Origin: Brugia malayi
Taxonomy: Eukaryota; Nematoda; Chromadorea; Rhabditida; Onchocercidae
DNA: 25,393 nt
Direction of reading: 5' to 3'
Assembly: GCF_000002995.4 (NCBI RefSeq)
Contig: NW_025062358.1
Coordinates: 1 to 25,393 of the forward strand
The notes below the pieces were generated by a model. It ran no database searches. It had not been told where the DNA came from and saw only the letters and a list, made by a program, of their open reading frames with translations. Numbering within the stretch: the stretch's first letter is position 1; each line of letters begins with the position of its first letter. Below, in pieces: positions 1 to 11,283 of the stretch. The translations under genes and the position numbers were made by a program.

Positions 1-351
1 ATTTAAATAAAATAATAGAATCAACATGAGAGTATTATGCGACACATTCGGGTGATCAATATTTTGCAAACATAGCATCATATCAAGTTATCTATGTTGG
101 AAGTTAATTTTACTAATATAGACTTCAAATCAAGATAAATTTTATTTAGTGCTTGCACTAGTGAAATGTTAATTAAAGTGATGAGAAAACTTGCTTGACA
201 TAAATGAAATTAAGAGAAAAATGGAAATGAGTAGAAATGGTTTGATAATGGGTAAAAGAAGAAACATCGCTTAACTGTTGATAGTTGTCGGTTTAATTTG
301 GCATCGCCATATTGATGCCGCAGTTCAACAGTACATTATGTAGGGTTGTTC

Positions 352-498
352 ATGAAGAAAGTCATAATTAATGCTATCATTATTATCACTGCAATATCAG
401 TGCTGCAAAATGGTTATGGTCGCTATCATTATTGTAACTGTTGCAGTAATGATTTAACAGTGAAAGAGACAACAGCAATGCGCCATTTGTTAATCTGA
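352..498 (+). CDS. Possible small secreted peptide, 48 residues (left copy)
   Basis: ATG at 352 opens a 48-codon frame ending in TGA at 496-498. The product starts with a short basic N-terminus (MKK) and a strongly hydrophobic stretch, residues 4-18, followed by a possible signal-peptidase site near residues 19-23 (LQNGYG). A short tail with a Cys-x-Cys-Cys cluster at residues 28-31 follows. That shape resembles a small secreted peptide. I recognise no family and see no dibasic processing site. The frame is identical in the right copy despite indels around it. Open frames this short arise by chance in A+T-rich DNA, so this is a weak call. Confidence 0.2.
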   Translation: MKKVIINAIIIITAISVLQNGYGRYHYCNCCSNDLTVKETTAMRHLLI

Positions 499-2222
499 AG
501 TATTGCCCCCGCCACTACACATCAGTCTGGTCACCACAGTCTGCTGTTTATCTTTCCGATGATGATTTCCTCTATCTTTGTTAACCGTAGATGTTATTGG
601 TCTCTCTTTACCGATCACTTTTTTCCCTTTCATTAGGATGAAGTGAAATTTCGGATCAATTTTATGCCGACAATTTACGAATTACATCATTATGCAATAG
701 TTTCAATGCTAATGTTGCTAAAACTTGGAGATAATTTGCAATTTCGATTTATGATGCAAAATTTAAAGTTGAACCAATATACTTTTCAAGGTATCATATG
801 ATTTTCATATTTTTCATCCTATCTCTATAACCTGATATACCTTGTAAAAAAAAAAAAAGTCCAAAATTAATTTGTCGACAATTTGAGTATAGCATCTTTT
901 ATTGCATGCTTGTAGTGTTTATGTTTAAAAAGATTAGTAATGCAAAATTGTTTCACAGAAGTTTTGAAATTTTTAAGTGAAATGTAGTTGTTTAAAACTT
1001 TTTGACAAATATTCACAAAATTTTAATTTCATCCGATCCCATTTTAAATTTATCGTCTTAAAAGCTTATGCAGTGTTGCAATATTATTGAATGATGAATG
1101 AGAAATATTATAATATTGTTTTCCAAACTTTTTTCTTTCTCATTCTATCCTTCTTTCTCGTTCCTAAGCTTCTTTAATGCTTTCAAAAGATTCCATTATG
1201 AAAAGCAAACTGTTGAACAAATATTCATTGCTTCTGTCTTTCCTCATGTACCTTAATGAAGCGAAATACTTGCACCGTTGTTTTCTAGTTTTTTCTTCTT
1301 TTCCTATCACTTTCTATTTTCATAAAGAATTTTGTAAATTTCAGTAATCTCACGACAACTTCAAAAACAAAACAAAACAAAAAACGATCAATATATCAGC
1401 ATGAATGTGATTTGTTTCAATACAATATGAATCATTGTTACCGCTTATTTGAACTTTCATAATGTAACAGTAATATTAACACATCCTAATGTATTCTAGA
1501 GACACATTTCAAGTGAGAAGTTATAGTTTACTAAAATGATTTAAAATTACTTTTTAGAAAGACTTGCTGAATTTTAATCTCTTAAATTATTACTTGTCTC
1601 ACATGACATAGTGTCAATGAGGTCCAAAGAAGAGAGCTGAAAAGAATAATTCTTTGCTTTTGCATCATTGTGATTTATGATCGTCAAATTTAATGTTGAT
1701 TTATGATCTACAAAACAATTTCAACCATTAATCGTAAAGTGTCACTCATATAAATGGTCATGCTTTCAGAAGCATCAGAAATAAGAACTAAATGTTGGCA
1801 AACATAATGGAATGCATAGCTGTGTGTCATTTTGTTCTGTCCTGTTTTGGCCGTTAATTTTTAGTGAAGGAAAAAAAATTTGTAGTATTGTTATAATGTT
1901 AGCTTCTTTCCTTTCACTTATGATTTTTCAAAACTTTTAATTTTTACAGAAAATCTTGTTACGCGATTTAAAAATTTTTTTTTATCAACTTGTTTTTTTA
2001 TCACGATAATATTTTGTTCAAGAATTTTCGACATGTCCTGAATTGCTATCCGGAATTTCAAGATAGCTCCGTAGATTTATCTGAAGATTTTGAATTAGGA
2101 TAAAATCAATATTAATTATTTGAAGCCACCCATTATTTGATGGAGCATTCCTTTTGATTATTTCCGGAAATTTGAAGGTTTTATGCTTTATTAATTCTAC
2201 GGCTAGTATTTTAGCGTCACAC

Positions 2223-2226
2223 AGGA
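2223..2226 (+). promoter_or_regulatory. Candidate trans-splice acceptor before left SLC3 ATG
   Basis: A splice-acceptor-like cacacag ends at 2224, two bases before the ATG at 2227. Nematode mRNAs often receive a spliced leader close to the start codon, so this AG is a plausible trans-splice site. The evidence is only the AG and its position; no transcript is available here. Confidence 0.3.
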
Positions 2227-5200
2227 ATGGATGCGGATGATTCGAGAATGCCATTGTCTGAAGACACTAAAACGCCACAAGTTTATAAATTAGAAATCAA
2301 AGAATCGAGTTATGAAGGAATACAGGCAACCTTTTCACCAAAATTTGTATGTTTTCATGTTTTTATTCGTCTCTTCGCATTTATTCTTATCAAATTTCTC
2401 ATTTGGAAACTCTCGAAGCAATTATGGTCACCAAGACCTGAACACCTGTTGGTAATGTTTACCTGATAGTGTTTCTAAATCAGGCGGAAACACTACCTTT
2501 CATACAGTACCAGTAAATTTAAGAAAATTAGCAAAATTATATCCATGAAATGAACCATTTATATGATTATTCAGGTTTATGTCTATCACGACTTCCTTAC
2601 AGGATGAAAATGGAATAAAAAGAGATGAAAAAATGATCGGACTTACAAAAAATGAACTAGAACAATATTGCAATGACCCATTTTGGAAGGTAGTTAGGTA
2701 AATTCTAAATTAGTAAAATTTAACATTGGTTTAAATGTGGGGAAAAGCAATTCATTTTGATGAAAACTCGTTTGGATTCAAATCTTGGATATTACTATTT
2801 GTTTGTTTCTTTTTCTGAAGAAAGCAGTTGTTACAGGTGCACAATGTTTCTGCTTTTCTGGGTGGTATGGCTTTTAATGTTTATAGCTGCTGTGCTACTT
2901 AATTGTGTTTAGTCCAAAATGCGCAACGATAAAAGAACCGGAATGGTGGCGTAAGCAAGTTAGCTATCAGGTAATCTTAAGTACATACGTATAAACGAAG
3001 TTCATTTTTATCTTGGAAAATATCAAACACACACTCCTGCAATACGGAATGAGCCAGTTCTGCAGTCAATTCTCAAATGTTTTAGGATTACTTTTTTACA
3101 AGAAAAAAAAAAAAAAAACAATTGGTCATTTCAAAATATTTTGCAATGATATACAATTGCATTGAGTGGAATAAAATTCCAGATATTTACACCTTCCTTT
3201 CGTGACTCCAATGATGATGGAATTGGTGATTTTAATGGAATCCGAGAAAAACTTAATGATTTACGGAAGACTGGTATAAAAACAATTTTGGGTGACACCT
3301 ATAATAACCATTCAAAAGGTTAGGTGGTACTTTGAAAAAATTCGTTGCGAACAGAACTGAGAAAAGTGCTATCACATACTTTCATGCGGAATTTCTATAA
3401 CTTTTGATAGATTTGAGAAATAATTCAGGATGATTTCATCCCTCTCGATGTGATTGATTTCACAAGTGTTGATGAACGTTTCGGTACAATGAATGATTTA
3501 AAATTGTTGATAGATGCAACACATGAACTAGATATGCACTTTACCATGGATTTGCCCATATCAACAACATCTGCATCACATAAATGGTTTGCAACCTTGT
3601 CTTCCTTCGTTAATGGATATTGACTTCTTGTAGAATTATACTCTAAAAACCTAATAAATTCCATCTTAAGCGGAAATGGAATTCACTTCAAAGTTATTAA
3701 GGCTTTTGGATACTCAATTTTAGGTTCAAATCAGCAAAAGCGGGTGGCGATTACGTTGGTTATTACATTTGGAAGGAGGCACTGGATGTAAAAGATAACC
3801 CAAATTATATTGTTGAAGAGGGCAAAAAGGATGCTTATCTAGCTTATGACGGGAAAGACCCAATACTAGACTGGAGTAATCCTGCGGTAAAGAAAAGTAT
3901 CTTTGAGGTTGCAAAAAGTTTTATTGACATGGGAGTTGATGGTTTCCATGTGGATCGTATTGGCGAATTAATCAAATATCTACCAAAATCAGAGGTATCA
4001 ACAACCAACTGCAATATTTTCAGAATAAACTACAACTATTTAAACATTTAGAATTCCAAAACTTTTACTCCCTAAACAAATTTAATTATTAAATTCACTT
4101 ATTCAAAATTGCTAATTGCTCGACATCCATTTTAACATATCATTCAGTTATGAATAATATGATTTGATAATATAATCAGATTACTTTTACGTACGTAGAA
4201 ATTAAGGGATATGTGGCACTATCAATGATCAATGATTTCATCGGAAATATACGAGATTATGCGAATAGTACTGAAACACCCAGTAGTCGAGAAATCGCTG
4301 TGTTTTCATCTTTGAGTGACTTCACCAAACTACAAGATCCTGATGGTCTCAATCTGTCGAACCTCGCATATGTTATCGATGATTCAGTCACCAAACTAAA
4401 TAATGTCAGTTTCCAGTCAAAAATGATCAATTTTCTAAAAAAGAAAAAGTTGAAACTTAATTTATACATTCTTGATAACAAGAAACGAAGCATTATAATG
4501 AATTCTTAAACCTTCTAAATTATTCCTTCTTTAGGAATCATGTCCAAATGGAATAGCACAATGCTTACACTCTACACTTATTACATCTTTCAAATGGTTC
4601 AATACTACACATCTTCCACACGCGTGCAGTTCACGAATTACCACGTTTCTCGTCTCAGTACGAGATTCGACAAAGCAACAGCAACTTTACTGAGCTTTGT
4701 GCAGCTTTCATTGCCAGGTATTATTGAAATGTATTACGGACAAGAACTAAGTCTTGAAGATAGTACTGGTCCGAAAACAAATTTACTGGTTGATGCAATG
4801 GAATAGCAGCGAATACCGCGGTTTCACAGCTGGCAGCCAGAAATCATTCTTTTCTACCATGCTTAATTACAATGAGGACAATTTTCAGGTAATCGTACTC
4901 TTCAGTTCTAGACTGTCACAGCAAATCAACTAACATTCAAAATTTCCAAGTCATCAAGCCTTCTTCTGTATAAATTAGGGAGTAAGGTGACTCTATCTTA
5001 ACCCACTATTTATGCTTCCTAATAGACTTTTCTATTCTCCTTTATTTACGAATCCCGTTATACTGCCAATTTTTGTTAAATAGAGTTGTGTCAATTTTCA
5101 CACTAACAAGAATTAAGTTCACTTTTTTAATTTCAACCACTCTGATAATAACTCAACTTACAGACTCAATCTACTGGTTATCGCTCACCATTGAAAACAC

Positions 5201-5609
5201 TGAAAGCGGTGGCAAAAATGCACCATCGTGATTACAATTTTGCACTTGGCGAAACTCAATTAGCACCACTTACTCAAGATGTTATCTTATTCGGTCGATT
5301 CTATCAATCCACTAATAGTTTTAATGGAGCGGTATGTTATTTTCTTTTTTAATGACTTGTAGTAAACTACATCATTTATACGGTGAGGTTTTGCATACTT
5401 TTAAGGCCTACCTGATTGGCGCAAACTTTGGGACATCCGACGTTGAAATAGACGGAATGTCTGTACTGCCGGATAATTATATGGCAGCTACAGCGGAAAT
5501 CGCTATCGTAACTCCAAACGTTGACAAATACTTACCTAGGGACAAAATATCATCGTTTGATAAAATTGTTCTTGGCCCTAAACAGGGAGTTATTATCAAA
5601 GTTCAGTGA
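2227..5609 (+). pseudogene. SLC3-type heavy chain, left copy, broken by five 1-base indels
   Basis: This is the same ten-exon gene as at 19743-23132. Exons are 2227-2346, 2603-2697, 2837-2970, 3183-3318, 3429-3586, 3724-3994, 4180-4404, 4535-4888, 5164-5331 and 5406-5609. Against the right copy, exon 3 gains one base near 2901, giving an in-frame TAG at 2910-2912 inside the membrane segment. Exon 4 gains a T in the run at 3286-3289. Exon 8 loses one base at about 4626, 4772 and 4790. All splice sites are preserved. Exons 5, 6, 9 and 10 are undamaged, and exon 7 keeps its length but has two adjacent amino-acid changes. The same kind of one-base indel is equally common in the non-coding DNA around it, so these may be sequencing errors and not true inactivation. 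As written, the protein would stop within the transmembrane helix. Confidence 0.72.
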
Positions 5610-5822
5610 TAGCTCTTTGCATATAAGTTTTTGTGGAAAATAATTCCTATTTATGTTATTCTTAATATCTATTAAACACTTATCAATATTTATGTGGGAG
5701 ACAAGTTGCAAAAACTAAAACACATTTCAAATATTATAATGTACACGCCTCAAAGATGATTCGAAAGTTCCCTCGTGGTGTTGATTTTCCCACATAAGCT
5801 TTATATGAAGTAATATTACTAA

Positions 5823-5828
5823 AATAAA
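5823..5828 (+). terminator. Possible polyadenylation signal, SLC3 left copy
   Basis: AATAAA lies 214 bases after the TGA at 5607-5609. A second AATAAA at 6193-6198 could serve a longer transcript that uses the alternative last exon at 5879. In such A+T-rich sequence these hexamers occur by chance, so the call is tentative. The equivalent site in the right copy is 23346-23351. Confidence 0.3.
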
Positions 5829-5878
5829 AAACTAAATATAACAGATACACCAATAATTGTGAACTTTGTTTGAATTAG

Positions 5879-5956
5879 GTTAAAAACAATGCAGTTGAAA
5901 GCGGAAATTTTCATCCAAATTCTGTTAAGGAAATTACACAAACTGAAATAATGTAA
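5879..5956 (+). CDS. Possible alternative last exon of SLC3 gene (left copy)
   Basis: After an acceptor (tgaattag) ending at 5878, a frame starting GTT AAA AAC runs 25 codons to TAA at 5954-5956. It encodes a hydrophilic tail ending in KEITQTEIM. It joins in phase 0 to a potential donor (gttcag) within exon 10, six bases before its TGA, replacing the last two residues (Val-Gln) with 25 new ones. The alternative is simple read-through to the TGA in exon 10. No transcript evidence is available; the join is an inference from frame and splice-site match. Confidence 0.3.
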   Translation, partial: VKNNAVESGNFHPNSVKEITQTEIM

Positions 5957-6781
5957 GTTTGACAATATCACTGTAAAATGATTATAACAACACCGGGAAA
6001 AAATTATATAGCCTTAACAGATATTTCTTTGATAGTACTCGGGTTTTTGTTAGTTTTCGTAGTTGCTAAAATCTGTAGTAACTTCATATTTCATCTACAA
6101 AAAAATCCCATCAACATATTTTTCCTATATCATCTAAAAGTTTAAAATATGGCGGTTATAGACTATGCTTTCATTCCTCAGTGCATCCGTACAATAAATT
6201 TTATGACACTTTAACAAGAATTACTACTGACAAAAGCATTCAAGACATATATGAAATATACAAAAACTAATGAACGTTGATAAAAGTTTTTGTAAGGCAC
6301 GTTGACCAGTATGTGACTAGGAATAATTTGTTAAATGTTTGGAAAACGACAAAAGTGTAATAGAAACTGCCAATATAACAAATTTTCAACTTTTATCGAA
6401 TGTGATTAACGTGAGCATTTAGATATAATAATTGACATCATACTATTTCCAAACGACTCAAACAATATCATTTCTAAACAACTAACTCGTCCACAAGTCA
6501 AAGAAACTTGACTATATGTAATTTGCCCATTGATATCGTCCAGCAATAAAGTTAATGATGTATTTAAGTGAAACAATATATACAATAAATTTTATTTACC
6601 CAAATGTATGTCCATAAGGTAATTTTGTTTAGCTAACAGCCAAAATGAACTGATGTAACACTTTGTATAAAACAACATTTGATGCAAAAATGCATCGGAA
6701 GGCAAACATTAAAAAAGTAAAAACTCACATTGCTTTTTACATTACCCGCAAGTAACATTAGTGAAAAATAACAATTAAGGA
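5957..6781. other. Convergent intergenic region, SLC3 / Fic
   Basis: This lies between the 3' ends of the two convergent genes. I see no coding exon. It contains AATAAA on the + strand at 6193-6198 and TTTATT at 6591-6596, which reads as AATAAA for the - strand Fic gene. It is nearly identical to 23480-24304, with only about two single-base indels. Confidence 0.6.
6591..6596 (-). terminator. Possible polyadenylation signal of Fic gene
   Basis: TTTATT on the + strand is AATAAA on the - strand, 185 bases past the Fic stop codon at 6782-6784. Position and orientation fit a 3' end signal. The local sequence is A+T-rich, so a chance match is possible. Confidence 0.35.
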
Positions 6782-9685
6782 TCACCATGTTTCTTCCTGC
6801 TGTGCAGAGATTTTAGGAGCTGTTGATATACTACACTCACCAGATTCTTCTCGATAATCACATGTGGTTGCAGAATTAATATACAACTGAAAGCAGATTT
6901 ACCATATTAAACAAATCTAATTAAAATGTCACTTTCCAATAAAAAAGAAAAAAACCTACTTGCAAGGTGGCATCTGTTTGACGTGCAATAAAGCGAATAA
7001 ACGGGCGAAGATTCCCACGGTTCGCGGCATTGAGAGTATCATAATAATCAGAACGGGCCTCAACTGGTATTATAACTGGCGGAAAACCGCTCTGCATCAA
7101 AATCAGATTCATTAACAATCGTGCAGTACGACCGTTACCATCAATGAATGGATGTATCGAAACCTGTTTAAAAAAAGAATTCTTCCAGCTTTAAAAGAAT
7201 GTATATAGTGATTTTGGAAGGATATACAACTGGTAATACGAAAATATAAGATTTATGTGATCTTGATTTTAGTTCACATTTTTTTATCATAAACACTCTG
7301 AAAATGCAAGATTTTTGGAAAATGTGCAATAGACAAACCAGCTTATAATGAGCAATAGCGGCACGTTCTATTGGATCCAGCAATAAACTGTCCTCCTCAT
7401 TCAACCATTTCACCATTTCCTCCATTTCTCCTGGTACCATGTTTGCCGGAACGGGTGTGAAACTACTCACAAACACCTCAAAAGAATAACGAACATCATG
7501 AAAAAAAGAATAACAGAACAGAACGTCAAACGCAACTATTCCAAAATTGCCCGTCCTATATTGCTCGAGAATGATAAAACAATCACCGCCTATTTTGCAT
7601 TAATCGACATTCCTTTAATGTTGCTCACATATATACAAATTAACAATATTTCATCCTAGATCTGTATCAAACTCTTCCAAAACATTCACTTCCTATTCAC
7701 ATAATACCAACCTGACTTTTGCGAAATACACCTGCTACTTCCGGATCGACAAAACCAAGAACATGACTATGAATGTCCAAGATATCCTATAATACAAACA
7801 ACTTTATGATAAACTGACACAAATAACACTATCTTAACATGCTGCAATAATTTTAAAACAACAGAAAAATTATTCGATATATTATTGCTATTATTATACC
7901 TGAAGAGTAAAATACGAGACGTATGCAACGCTTTGGTTGATGAATTTCAACGCAGCGTCCATCCCCAAAATCTCGTTATGCTCCATAATACTTTTACCAG
8001 CCACTGCCATCCTTGTTTCTAATATGGACCTGAATTAACAAACTAAACTGACATATTCTCTAAATAACATTTTTCTTACATCAACTGCTAACAAAAATCT
8101 TACCTTGTCTGACCAAGCGACATAGTATTGCCTTCGATTGCTACAGTATGATAAATATGCAAAAAATACGATTCTTTCATTGCTTTTCGCAAAGCCATAT
8201 TAGTCTTTGGTATTCTTGAAAAATACGAACGCTTCTCGTGAAGTTTCTTCAACATTTCTCTATCAATTTCTTCCACTATGGGTAAAGTCCTTGCTCGTCT
8301 TCTACAGATATCATTCAATCAGTGTAACAAGAAAATCACAAACAGGATATGAAATATGATTCCTATATAACTTTCTTCACTTATAAAGTACTACTTTTTT
8401 TACTATGTTTTTAGGACAACTTCAAACATTATGAATCGTCCAAAATTTTGTCAAATATTTACCGTAACATTCAAACAAACAGAAAACAAATATCAAATCA
8501 ACATAATAATGCCATCCTACTGTTAATTACTCTTCTTATTACAATACAATGATTGAATTGTTCTTTCAGACTAAAACATGCACAAAAACACTCACATTAA
8601 CGCTTCAGGATGATGAGGATTGTAGCTCAATGCCCGTGAATATAACTCTTCCGCTTCGACCACATTTTTCCGTCCCATTTCAACCACTAAACCGTATTCG
8701 GTTAGGATATCTGGATGATGAGGAGCCAGCGCAAGCGCATGCTGAATAATGAGTTCTGCCTAAAAAGCAATTAACATTTACAAAGTCACATTTTCTAGAA
8801 ATATCAATCACTGACAATCTAAACTTTTTTAACCCTTAGCAACAAAGCACGCATTCAGTATTGCCTCTTGAAAGTGGTGTTTTATGTTCAAGTTCAATTC
8901 CTATCTTTCATCAAATATCTTTAAACTATCACAAGGTCAAGCTATACATAACAGAATTTTTGAGTTACACCTTTTCCATATTTCCTTGTGTTCTCGATTG
9001 AATCGCAGCTTTTAAAGCTGCAAATGCTTCCTTCTCAGTTTCCCAACCCCATTGAATAACATTTGCTTGGATTGTACCAGCAACCGCTCTTTCAACTTCT
9101 TCAAAATACCGCGGCTCCACAGATAAAGGGTCAACAAAATAACCTAATTCGGTTGTGCTGAAAAATAATGCAAATAATGTTTCGAGATTCTGTAAAATTA
9201 AGCACTTCAAATTCTTTGCAATTATTTCTTCCTGTGAAAATATTATTAAGCTTCCTGTGAAAATATCAAAACATATAGCTATATTAAGCTTCCTGTGAAA
9301 ATATCAAACATAAAAATACTACTAACCCGACATAACGTTTACGGGAAAAATGAGCTGAACAATAATCAGCTTGTTTGATAAACTCGGGTGAAAATTGCAA
9401 ATTACAAATTAAATACTGCGAAATCACAATTCGTTGCACCAGAATCGGTAATGTCTAAAAATAACTCCGATATCTTGCTCTATAAAATTCTCATTAAAAG
9501 TCTTAGCTTATGTCCGAATATCTAAGACTCTTTGCACAAATTATAATCAACATTCTAGTGTTATGTCGCCATGAATTAATGGTTAAAAGCGTCACTTAAC
9601 GTACCTGTATACAAATTGATACAACAATAGACAAAGCCACAACTCGCACCCAAGGTTTTGAAAAAACGTTGGTACCAGACGACAT
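6782..9685 (-). CDS. fic-1: FICD/FIC-1-type Fic domain AMPylase, 10 coding exons, 469 residues
   Basis: In animals FICD/HYPE is an ER membrane enzyme that adds AMP to the chaperone BiP and removes it. Exons in order of transcription: 9685-9605, 9454-9327, 9157-8971, 8759-8596, 8301-8104, 8029-7900, 7786-7712, 7476-7339, 7163-6960 and 6886-6782. Every junction has GT-AG and keeps frame. The predicted protein has a short N-terminus, a membrane helix at about residues 13-33, two TPR-like repeats at about 114-186, the inhibitory-helix motif TVAIEGNT at 239-246 with Glu243, and the Fic catalytic motif [10 protein letters not shown] at 371-380 with His371, Asp375, Asn377 and Arg379. Length matches family members (human FICD has 458 residues). 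The ATG at 9683-9685 is chosen because it directly precedes the membrane anchor. All key residues are present, so it should be active and autoinhibited. It is convergent with SLC3 and divergent from the LC3 gene. The last four exons recur at 24305-25309. Confidence 0.93.
9228..9308. repeat. Short tandem repeat in Fic intron 2
   Basis: The string cttcctgtgaaaatat occurs three times, at 9228-9243, 9251-9266 and 9289-9304. The last two copies share a longer unit (tattaagcttcctgtgaaaa followed by tatcaaa) at 9244-9270 and 9282-9308. It lies within the intron between the second and third Fic exons and has no visible coding role. It looks like recent local slippage or unequal copying. Confidence 0.85.
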
Positions 9686-11283
9686 TTCACTCACTACTAG
9701 CGTTTACAGGTTGAGCACGTGCAATGATAATTCTTCACTTCACTGTCCATTATTAAACAACAGTAAGATAAAGGAACAAAACTAAATGTGATCAAAAAGA
9801 GAGAGAAAGGAAAGAAAAGAAGAAGAAAGAAAAAGTATGAACGATTCAATGAAATATACATTTCGACCAACCAATCAGTTCTTCCTTTTCATATATTGTT
9901 TTAGAAATTATCAAAGAGTTGAAGTGTATTACATAGAAATTCTTAGCACTAAAATTTTTACATTAACTGAGTCTTGTTTATTAAACAATGTAAGAGAGAA
10001 CTAAGCGCCAAATTTTTGAAAGAACGGTGAACAACTCACAGTGCATTGTCCTTTTTATCTTTTTTAAAAATTAGTTAAAAAACTAACTAATCGTATTTTG
10101 CTTCTTTTTTTACTTATCAAGCAAAGTGACTTGCCCAAATTACAAAAAAATAAACATTGTAACTTGGCTTACCTTACTGTAAGAGATATGAATATAGTGC
10201 AAAATTGTAAACACTCGAAGAAACAACCATTTGATAGTATCCTCGAAATATCCATTTTTTTTTTTTCTAAAGGAATTAGAATTAATTTTGATGATTCACA
10301 CTTTATGTCTTACGGTAACATTTTCTGAGGGAATTACTTGGCCATTTCTTAACGAAACATACAAAATGCAAACTGCAAACAATGCAGGCTTTGGCTTAAA
10401 CTTTTGTGTATAATTGTCTATGACCTCCTCTAATTGTGAAATACTCTTTCACAAACTGCTTACAGTATTGCAAAACGACATGTCATTTCAATTGGGTTGA
10501 GGTTTGCTTAGCTAACAGAGTCCACCGTCCCTATCGCTCCCATCCGTAACAAAGTGTTCGAGGGAGAGACGGGGCTAGCATAATCACTCAAATGAGCATT
10601 GCGACGGGAGCCTGAAATGCTTGTGCGTGTTCATTCGGTGTACGCAACCCGTACATAACTATCTGCGAATATTAAGTGTACATATACGTGACTGCTTGTG
10701 AATGTATGGACGTTTTTGTGCACGTGAATGTTTGTGAATAACGTGTACTTCAACACATTATGCGCAGCATAGCACAGCCATAGAACTCGTTTACATGAGA
10801 GCAGAAGCAGCGATTTGTTTAGAGGACAGATTATTGAGAGGTGAAATAGGAAGAGGGAATGGCGGTGATGGTGAAATGAAATGGGAATAATACGTCCTCG
10901 GTAGACTTAACTACAAACTGATAGTACAGACACATACATAGATGACATACGTGCAAATATATGCACGTGCATAGCGATAACTGTTCCAAGCAGCGAGAAT
11001 GTCACCATAAGGTTTTGCATTGTTTATAGAATTTGTCTTTTATTGTGACTTTTTTGTATAGGTGTATATGTAGAGAGATAGGTATATATGTTTGTTTGTG
11101 TTCATATGTATATATGTGATGTATATGTGTGTTTGTATATATATATATATCAATGTAAAGAGGAAGAACCAATGAAATGATCTGCAGGACGGAATAAACG
11201 TTGGTAATTAGATACGGATCTGAGAGGACGAGAACTGGAGGAAAGGGTTGCATACCGCGGAGAGAGCGGAAGTACTGGAAGAG
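9686..11283. promoter_or_regulatory. Shared upstream region between divergent Fic and LC3 genes
   Basis: About 1.6 kb separates the two start codons and must hold the 5' flanks of both genes. Near the Fic start is a purine-only stretch at about 9795-9835. From about 10495 to 10900 the sequence is richer in G+C than the rest of the window and has several CpGs, which would fit a promoter or 5' UTR of the LC3 gene. From 11040 to 11150 it becomes GT/AT-rich with a short TA run at 11136-11150. I see no convincing coding exon and cannot name any transcription-factor site. Confidence 0.5.

Larger units (their letters stand above)
1..2226. other. Non-coding region upstream of left SLC3 copy
   Basis: A+T-rich sequence with poly-A and poly-T runs and no conserved coding exon that I recognise. 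The only notable item is the 48-residue ORF at 352-498, listed separately. It presumably holds the 5' flank and regulatory sequence of the SLC3 gene, but no specific promoter element is identifiable. The same region recurs at 17511-19742 with many one-base indels. Confidence 0.6.
1..7870. repeat. Left copy of a 7.9-kb near-identical direct repeat
   Basis: This segment is repeated in the same orientation at 17511-25393. Both copies begin with the same bases (atttaaataaaataatagaa) and the alignment is continuous to the last base of the window. The coordinate offset is 17510 at the start, 17516 at the SLC3 start codon, 17518-17520 over the middle exons and 17523 from 4888 onward, so the copies differ by small indels that add up to 13 bases. 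The segment carries the upstream region, a frameshifted SLC3 gene and the 3' exons of the Fic gene. Homology does not end at 7870; the window does. Whether it is a true duplication or an overlapping contig end cannot be decided from the sequence alone. Confidence 0.97.

Noticed and set aside
5334..5405. Upstream extension of SLC3 exon 10 beginning at the ATG at 5334 (and 22857)
   Set aside because: The segment before 5406 / 22929 is intron: the amylase-fold sequence continues from exon 9 (FNGA) directly into AYLIGANFG, and the upstream frame encodes unrelated residues.
6782..9685. Fic domain as a bacterial (for example endosymbiont) gene transferred to the worm
   Set aside because: The gene has ten in-frame coding exons with GT-AG introns and the animal FICD order of membrane anchor, TPRs, inhibitory Glu and Fic motif. 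It is an ordinary eukaryotic FICD.
11136..11150. Short TA run as a functional element
   Set aside because: It is a simple dinucleotide repeat within a GT/AT-rich stretch; no structure or motif beyond simple sequence is visible.
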